Assembly: GCA_936432065.2 (NCBI GenBank)
Contig: OW386290.2
Coordinates: 134,400,677 to 134,464,676 of the forward strand
Length of the DNA stretch: 64,000 bases
Direction: 5' to 3'
Source: Rutpela maculata
Lineage: Eukaryota > Arthropoda > Insecta > Coleoptera > Cerambycidae
The notes beneath the pieces are model-generated. The model was not told where the DNA came from. It was given only the letters and a program-made list of their open reading frames with translations, and did no database searches. Position numbers and translations under genes: made by a program. Positions 58,147 through 64,000 of the stretch are shown piece after piece; positions within the stretch are counted from its first letter, which is position 1; each line of letters starts with the position of its first letter.

Positions 58147-61100
58147 CTAAAAGAAAGAAATTTTATCAACTTTATTCAATTTTACCTAATTTTTTAACTC
58201 AATTTTATCATCAATATACAATGCATACCAGATAATACTCTATACCTTACTAACTACAATCTTGCAACTAATTTTATTAACTGTGGTGTGTAAAAAACAC
58301 GTTTCCTTACCTTTCCACAACCAGGGACCTCTACCCCTTCGATGGGCCTTGGAATTTCTATACTTCTGACCACTCCATATTTGTTACATTCCTCTTTAAT
58401 ATCCTCCAGAATATCTTCGTACTCTTCCTCATCTTTCAGTTCATCTGGAGTCACCTAAAGAAGAAATGTAAAAATGGGGTTATAGTTATTTACAAATAAT
58501 GTTCTTGTGTGAATTTTGCACATACGTACGATAATAATGTTTATTCCACATGTATCGTACAAAACTTTATCTACAACAATTAGAAATTTGTTAAATCCAT
58601 CATATTCTATCATAACTATAATTAAAATAGTCGAATAAAGCTAAGCATAAAAATACAATTTCATTATTTTCTAGTAAATGCGATCTGTATGTTATCAGGA
58701 AGTTACAGTAAAGTTTTGTCTAATTTTGGACGTGAGCGTTTCTTGGAAAATAAATTTTACTTTTGAAAAACGTATTTTTGCCTTGTTTTTTTTTTAATAT
58801 CTCAGGTTTTGTTCATCGGATCAGGCCAAACAAGAAATCAAAATGTTTGTAAATAAAATATGAATAAAACATCGATCCACAGCAATTTACCTTTTTAATA
58901 TCTTTCAATCCTAGTTTAATTGAACACGTAAACTGGGACTTTATAAAAGATCCTAATCTAACAGCTGAAAGTAAATGCGAAAAATTCCTCCATCATCTAA
59001 CCAATGTTATTGAACTATCCTTCCCTTTAAAATCAAAACTAGTAGACACCTTCTATCATGGGCGCAGCCAGGGGGGGAGCCATGCCCTCCCCCCCCCCCC
59101 AAGCCATCTTCTATGAGCCAAAAAATAAAGAAGCATAATCTCTATCAGTATAAAGCAGTACCCAAATTATCGATATTGTTAAAGGAAACAACCCTAACCT
59201 ATATAATCAAAATAGCGAATCCCCAACTGCAAACGATTTTAATACATATTTTACTGACATTGCTCTCATTATTAACAAACTATCCAAAAACAATCTCCAC
59301 CACAATAACTATCTAAAAATGACTAATAACGTAATACATTTTAAATTCAGGGAGATACCCAACAATGAAGTACGTACTATAATATCCAATCTCAAAAACA
59401 GTAAAAGTAAAGATACTTATGGCATCAACGTAAAACTCATTAAAAACATCAAAAACTTAATTATTTATACCATGAATAGAGAATACATAGAATAAAGACA
59501 AGGATTATGGACGTTTATGGGAATTCCGATGAAAACCGATCTGCAAAATGTGAAGAATCCAGGTGGTGCTAGTAACACTAGCACACCACCAAAAAATGTC
59601 ATTAGCCAATGAGCAGCTTGCGTTCCAATGTGATAGTGAGAACTGCGCTTCTTTCTTCCAGTTCTGCAGACATGTTGAAAGCACAGGGTGCGTCATCACT
59701 GTCTCTAGTATTCATGATTTATACCTTGACAAACATAATTAACCCTTTCAGGCATGGTGGCACACCGTTTGAACCACGCAAACTGACTCGTTTAATGCAT
59801 GATGGTACAATTACAAATTATGTACCGCATATTGTATATGTATAGTAGATTGTATACACTATATATACTGTGTACACTATGTATATGGTACCACGTCAAA
59901 GTATATAAAAACAAAAAAATAAATCTCCACAAACGCAACTAAACCAAACCCCAATAAAAAAAAAAAAAAAAAAAAAAAACAGATGAATTAGAACAAAATA
60001 TCCTGTGCAGCAAAGGCTATTTTTGTGCATGGTTTTCTGTACCTGAAAGGGTTACGGTTAACCAAAGTATTAAAAACAATATCTTTCCTGATGTGCTAAA
60101 ATTGTCCATTCACAAGAATGGCTCTAACGAAGAACTAAATAATTATCGACCCATCTCGCTTGTATCTATACTGGCAAAAATTTTTGAAGCTGCCTTAAAA
60201 AACCAAATAAACCAATACTTTGAACTTAACAACTTATATCACTCCTGTCAATACGAATTTAGGAATAAGCAATCCACAACACGACACGGCAATTACCAAT
60301 GTTGTACAAATCATTCTAGATACTTTCGGAAACAAAAAATACACAACTGTTAACTTCTATGACCTAACAAAGGCTTTTGATTGTGTATCGCATGAGATTC
60401 TCCCAGACAAGCTTATAAGTCAGTTATAACTTCGATATGGACAGTGTAACACACTTATAAAATCCTACTTGAACATCAGGCAGCAATGTGTAAACCCAAA
60501 AACCTCAGAATATTTCTTTACTTCATCCATCCCCACTACCATCCTCCTATCTCCATCGCCACCCCACTACCGATGTGGGACATCGTTTTATGGGTTTTTG
60601 GGGTAGACAATTTAAAAAATTATGTTATTAAAGTTCCATAAACAATTATTTCCACATACAAAATTTTTTCGTTGTGAGAGACTTGGATGGAAAATCTGGA
60701 TGTGGAAGTAGTAATTCCTTGGGCAGCGGTTTACTAGTTGTAATGAACGTTTTGTTAATAGTTATTAACAAATAGAATTTTACATATTGTCTTGGAGAGT
60801 ATATGAATAAATTATTTTCCATTATATTGTTGTACTTTTACCACACTAGTGCGGTAATAAATTTATTAATGAACTAGTACAGTAATATCGATCATTACCT
60901 AACTAAAACAGGAGGGATGACTTTTTCTACGACTGGTAAAAAATCTGTACTTTTTTCATTATTTTTAGTACATAAAACATAATATTATGTTTAGGCCCGG
61001 TACTTTCATCTCCAGTTAAGTCTGTTCTACAGATAGATCCCATGGAAACAATTATTCCCAGGAAATTATCTGGAGATGAAAGTATTGGGCCTTATGGTGT

Positions 61101-62347
61101 AGCCATGTGCAATATGTTTGTAATGACGTTAATAAAAAAGTTGAAAAAAGTATTAGAATAGGAAATGATCGGAAAAACTCGGTGAAAACGCATTTTACAG
61201 AAATTTTGCAAATAAAAAAAGTCTTGTATTTCGATGATACATTCACCTAAATTTTTTCAATTTTCTTTTCAATTTTTACATTTCTCCTCCTCCACTTTTA
61301 GGAATTTTCGAGTCGCCATATCTCGAAAAATATGCGTTTTTCGAAAAAATCCACAAGAGTAAAAACATCTTATTTTGGGCCAAAAAAAGGGTAAAGATAT
61401 TGTTTTTTTCATTTTTGACCTAATTCTGTAAGTTACGGAACCAATGATAAAAGAGATGTGTCCTACCCCTTCTCTTTTTCAACTTTTTTATTAACGTCAT
61501 TACAAACATATTGCAATAGGTTTCATCAAAATAAATTCATTAGCACTCAAATTAGAGGTGAAACCCCCCGTTGGCTGGACTAATAATAGTGAAAAAAAGT
61601 AACGTTATTTCACTCTTATGTATAGTCGGATCCATGAGTGCATTGAGAACAATTGAATTTGTCTCACAATCTTCGCTTTAGAAACGTAAAATTATGAGTT
61701 AAGTGTTTTGACGTTCAAGCTAATTTGGAAATTTATTTGTCTAAATATGGAAATTGAGTACTATCGTAGAAAAAAATATTATTTGAAACTCATGCATAAA
61801 GGGCCTTTTTTTTTCACTCATGGGATTGCCGCATTCACTTCCCATTCGTGAAAAAAAGTACCACTTTATTCACAAATTACATTTTATCTAATGATTGTAG
61901 TTAAAACTAAATCAGTAGCGAAAGAACATTCTGATGATACCGTACGACTAAAATGTGAAACCTACCATGTTAAGGAGGCACAACACCTCCGTGGGTGGTC
62001 CTGACGCTCCAACGAGACTCAGACCAGGAACTTGAATCTGTACCGCTGGCAGAACCGTCGTATTCTTAGCCCCCACGCTGGCCCTTTGGACTATTAGCCG
62101 TTTGTCGCCCAGCTGCATCCCATTCAAACCAGCTATAGCCTATGGAAAAGAAAAAAAAAGAGATATTCATTCCAATCCACGTTTAACAGAAATTTTTTCT
62201 AGCTCTCAAGAAAAAAAATCGTACCTGATCAGTCATAGTGATGTCGATATATTCAGCAAAAGCGTAGCCTTTGCTAAGTCCAAATGCTGTATCTTTGACC
62301 AGATTGAAGGCCCTCAGTTGTCCAAACGACATAAGAAGCTCCTTTAC
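58015..62347 (-). CDS. U2AF2 (U2af50): U2AF large subunit (U2AF65/U2AF50), C-terminal four exons, gene continues past window
   Basis: This nuclear splicing factor binds the intron polypyrimidine tract and recruits U2 snRNP. Four minus-strand exons, all phase 0, splice at GT-AG: 62347-62225, 62139-61966, 58454-58311, 58146-58015 (TAA at 58017-58015). Together they give 190 codons plus stop. The first exon opens VKELLMSFGQ and carries the RRM2 RNP1 octamer KGYAFAEY; the second finishes RRM2 (GLNGMQLGDKRLIVQRASVG), then a linker and EVLCLLNM, which is RNP2 of RRM3. The third holds the acidic UHM helix (DEEEYEDILEDIKEEC). The last holds GRKF, the RxF motif that in this family binds SF1 and SF3B1 ligand peptides, and ends HRREF where the human protein has a further tryptophan. 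Introns are 85, 3,511 and 164 bp. RNP1 shows A where C is usual. RRM1 and the RS domain must lie above 64000; I found no such exon in 62348-64000. Confidence 0.96.
58311..58454 (-). CDS. U2AF2 (U2af50): U2AF2 exon: UHM acidic helix and central strands
   Basis: There are 48 codons, from VTPDEL to VPGCGK. The acceptor TTTAG ends at 58455 and the donor GTAAGG begins at 58310. The acidic helix and the strand containing RPIEGVEVPG are nearly invariant in animal U2AF large subunits. An open frame runs past the donor into the intron, but the splice to the next exon restores the expected protein. Confidence 0.96.
59057..59107. mobile_element. 51-bp GC-rich insert, hAT-like remnant
   Basis: The insert starts CATGGGCGCAGCCAGGGGGG and ends with a C run and AAGCCAT. 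It is flanked by CTTCTAT on both sides (59050-59056, 59108-59114) and interrupts the LINE reading. It looks like an internally deleted hAT copy with little left but its tips. Confidence 0.5.
59743..60051. mobile_element. piggyBac-like MITE (309 bp)
   Basis: The tips CCCTTTCAGG and CCTGAAAGGG are flanked by TTAA on the left (59739-59742) and TTAC on the right (60052-60055). The latter is most simply a mutated TTAA. The interior has GTATAC-rich sequence and a run of about 25 A near 59956. Confidence 0.75.
60500..60733 (-). repeat. Family B repeat, copy 6 (truncated), in the U2AF2 intron
   Basis: Only the CCGCTGCCC half is present, from AAAAACCTCAGAATAT to GGGCAGCGGT. It abuts the end of the intronic LINE. 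Confidence 0.85.
60994..61091. mobile_element. PIF/Harbinger-type MITE (98 bp)
   Basis: The tips GGCCCGGTACTTTCATCTCC and its near-complement (GGAGATGAAAGTATTGGGCC) are flanked by TTA on both sides (60991-60993, 61092-61094). Confidence 0.82.
61966..62139 (-). CDS. U2AF2 (U2af50): U2AF2 exon: end of RRM2, linker, start of RRM3
   Basis: There are 58 codons. The acceptor ATAG lies at 62143-62140 and the donor GTAGG begins at 61965. The exon encodes AIAGLNGMQLGDKRLIVQRA, then a hydrophobic linker containing VPGLSL, then PPTEVLCLLNM, the first beta strand of the third RRM. The donor opens a 3.5-kb intron full of LINE and MITE sequence. Confidence 0.95.
62225..62347 (-). CDS. U2AF2 (U2af50): U2AF2 exon: RRM2 core
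   Basis: There are 41 codons, from VKELL to MTDQ. The acceptor TAG ends at 62348 and the donor GTAC begins at 62224. The exon contains helix 1 and the RNP1 octamer KGYAFAEY of RRM2. RNP2 of this RRM is in the missing upstream exon. Confidence 0.95.
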
Positions 62348-63209
62348 CTACATACACATATCTGGAGTTAGTAAAAAGCCAACGGGAACATTAAAATGTA
62401 CCCACACTCAAATAGTCTCACAGAAAACGGTTATTAATCAATTATTTAGATATACATACATACGAAAGAGTGTCCAATATTACATCCATAGATTTCTCGA
62501 CAATTTTGATATCCAATTAAAAATTCCGTATCACATGGTGATTCAAGAAATTTGCCAAAAATTGTGTGCTTCTTGATTAAAAAAAAGTTCTCATGTTAAA
62601 ATATTGATACATGCATTTAAACAATGAAAAATGCATACAACTTCTTCAACATATTCCGCTGAATAGTCAAAATAGCTGATTAAGATTATTTTGATTTTTT
62701 TTTTAGTCATAGTATAAGTATTCTCAAATATAAAATAGAACCTGAAAATATATCGTTTGAACACCCTCTAGTATATGTATTACAAGTAAAGCTTTGAATT
62801 TGAGTACATTTCAAGCCTAACTTCGTTATATAAACTTACGTTAAGTATGGCTGTGTGGCAAAAACCTATATTGAAAAATAACTTTCTGTCTTTGATGTTT
62901 ACATTTAATACCCCTAACCTACATGTCCTACTGACTGTACAAGGTGTTTAAAAAGATCACTCCAAATTCTCACTACCAAAAAAAGAAAGAAGGCCCTGCA
63001 ACGAAAGCTTTGTCGAACTTTTTTACTTATGTACTAACGTGTTGACAAATAGCAATTGGCAGAAAATCCAAGGTCATATTATTTGTTACTTTTAAAAATC
63101 TTTACGTTTACTTTTCTTTCATAAATGAACATAAGATCACAAAATCTAATCAATCAACAATACACGGTTGGTACTTTAAATTAACAAAATAAACATAAAA
63201 ACACCACAT

Positions 63210-63385
63210 ATAGTGTCAACCCCCCCAATCCAAAGCCAAGACTGCTCGGAAGTGGGATTACACATTTACAAAAAGCAGACACATCCTTACCTACCGACAT
63301 TGTCAGTGCTGGGGTTTGAACCCAGTATACAATAGACAGTGCGAAGAGCATATTCGTCAAACTTTAGCCAACTAACATGGTATGT
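63210..63385 (-). mobile_element. tRNA-derived SINE fragment
   Basis: On the minus strand a box-A-like TTAGTTGGCTAAAG (about 63379-63365) precedes a box B GGGTTCAAACCC (63323-63312) inside a CTGGG/CCCAG stem. An unrelated tail (CAGCACTGACAATGTCGGTA) follows. It lies in the U2AF2 upstream intron. No target duplication was identified. Confidence 0.5.
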
Positions 63386-63469
63386 TATTGACTGAAGGTT
63401 GAAAATTATAATACTTAAAACAATTGACGTTGACTGCATTGTTTTTAATAAATTTCGAGTATAGACCGT

Positions 63470-63665
63470 AAAATAAAAACATTAATAAGGAAAATAGCAA
63501 AAAATTTCAGTGTTGAAAAATAAATTATTAAAATTTTACAAGCAATGGACCGATTTAATCCAAAACTTCTCAAAACACTTGTTATTATACCTACAACAAA
63601 TTAAAATTGCTGCAGCCAGAGAATCCCTTATTTACCTATTTTGATGCCTAATTTGACTCCACTAT
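63470..63665 (+). repeat. Dispersed repeat M, copy 2
   Basis: Direct, slightly diverged copy of 56540-56760, within the U2AF2 intron. Confidence 0.7.
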
Positions 63666-64000
63666 AACAAACAAGACAAAAAACTGATTTGGCGATATGT
63701 AAATTGCCTATATTTTGAAAAAAAAAAAATTAAAAATGAAATAAACATTTTTGATAGAGAATTGTAATTGTAAATTGTAATTTTCTACCAGGGTATTTGT
63801 TTTTTGTTGTGCAACAGTTAACGCAAAAAATAAAAAAAAAATTAGTGTTGGACGCCATTTTTCAAAATGGCGGACATTTGCCCAAGATATAGAAGGTGGA
63901 TTTTGTGCAAAACATATTCCTCATGGTATTACGATTTTAAAGAAAACAATTTGTTAAAAAAAATTTTCACTTATAATATCCCTAGAGCTTAAATTATTTC

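Larger units (their letters stand above)
58885..60480 (+). pseudogene. LINE relic (Jockey-type) in the U2AF2 intron
   Basis: 58900-59055 reads HVNWDFIKDPNLTAESKCEK and VIELSFPLKSKL. 59170-59465 reads DIVKGNNPNLYNQNSESPTA, FNTYFTDIALIINKLSK and EVRTIISNLKNSKSKDTYGI, the RT N-terminus. 60050-60470 reads SIHKNGSNEELNNYRPISLV, then ILAKIFEAALKNQINQYF and FYDLTKAFDCVSHEILPDKL (motif A, with both D residues). Three insertions interrupt it: 59057-59107, an unidentified piece at about 59470-59742, and the MITE at 59743-60051. Antisense to U2AF2. Confidence 0.83.
58455..61965 (-). other. U2AF2 large intron
   Basis: This 3,511-bp GT-AG intron separates the linker exon from the UHM exon. It holds an antisense LINE (58885-60480) broken by a 51-bp GC-rich insert and a TTAA-flanked MITE, a truncated family B repeat (60500-60733) and a 98-bp PIF-type MITE (60994-61091). 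The remaining stretches, 58455-58885 and 61092-61965, show no recognisable coding signal. Confidence 0.85.
62348..64000 (-). other. U2AF2 upstream intron (partial)
   Basis: Acceptor at 62348-62350; the donor lies beyond the window. AT-rich, with the tRNA-derived SINE at 63210-63385. A segment near 63480-63650 (AATGGACCGATTTAATCCAA, AACTTCTCA.A.CACTTGTTAT) is also found at about 56540-56760, a dispersed repeat. No coding exon seen. Confidence 0.7.

Noticed and set aside
62102..62371. 89-codon plus frame opposite the U2AF2 exons
   Set aside because: Antisense shadow of two U2AF2 exons and the 85-bp intron.

Overview
The window is AT-rich animal nuclear DNA with GT-AG introns. It is best explained as an insect chromosome from a large, transposon-loaded genome; the exact order cannot be decided from the sequence. 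The only gene recognised with high confidence is the 3' half of the large subunit of splicing factor U2AF (U2AF2/U2af50 ortholog) on the minus strand at the right end. Four in-phase coding exons (62347-62225, 62139-61966, 58454-58311, 58146-58015) encode the end of RRM2, the inter-RRM linker and the whole of the third RRM (UHM). RRM1 and the RS-rich N-terminus lie beyond position 64000. A second possible gene is an unrecognised 181-codon ORF at 45534-46079 (minus) with a polyadenylation signal just past its stop.

Almost everything else is mobile DNA. Left part (1-26 kb): a probable solo LTR (2511-2761); a 4.8-kb element with roughly 270-bp terminal inverted repeats (5997-10826); a hAT-type MITE family with perfect 8-bp target duplications (9773-10284, 11698-14347, 12319-12771, 20133-20630); a TA-target element full of TGACGT motifs nested inside one of them (11853-14009); a long inverted-repeat element (about 15412-18645); six copies of a roughly 690-bp repeat (family B); and a hAT MITE whose interior is a TTCAATCT array (24196-24698). 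Middle (26-46 kb): a 2.2-kb palindrome (27063-29297), a 770-bp palindrome (29731-30500), a 5S-rRNA-derived SINE with an 11-bp target duplication (31035-31369), a minus-strand LINE split by a hAT MITE (32530-33720), PIF and hAT elements side by side (38978-39720), another long-TIR element (41222-43261), and a 5'-truncated LINE with an 11-bp target duplication (43718-45098).

Right part (46-64 kb): a composite of nested inverted repeats (about 46744-52713), then a cluster of LINE fragments (52720-60480), some of which lie in the 3' flank and a 3.5-kb intron of the U2AF gene. A tRNA-derived SINE lies in the upstream intron.

The most interesting pattern is that three structurally different long-TIR elements (5997-10826, 41222-43261, 51619-52660) each contain the decayed remains of the same protein family. 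Its landmarks are HEEA-, SPDTDV- and LTGCD-type acidic motifs, an LPP...RxxYQ block and a C-terminal cysteine-rich tail. The acidic motifs are laid out like a PIN/XPG (FEN-like) nuclease. This gene is therefore probably the element's own mobility gene, possibly Academ-like or an uncharacterised relative. That is an inference from motifs and location, not from a database search.
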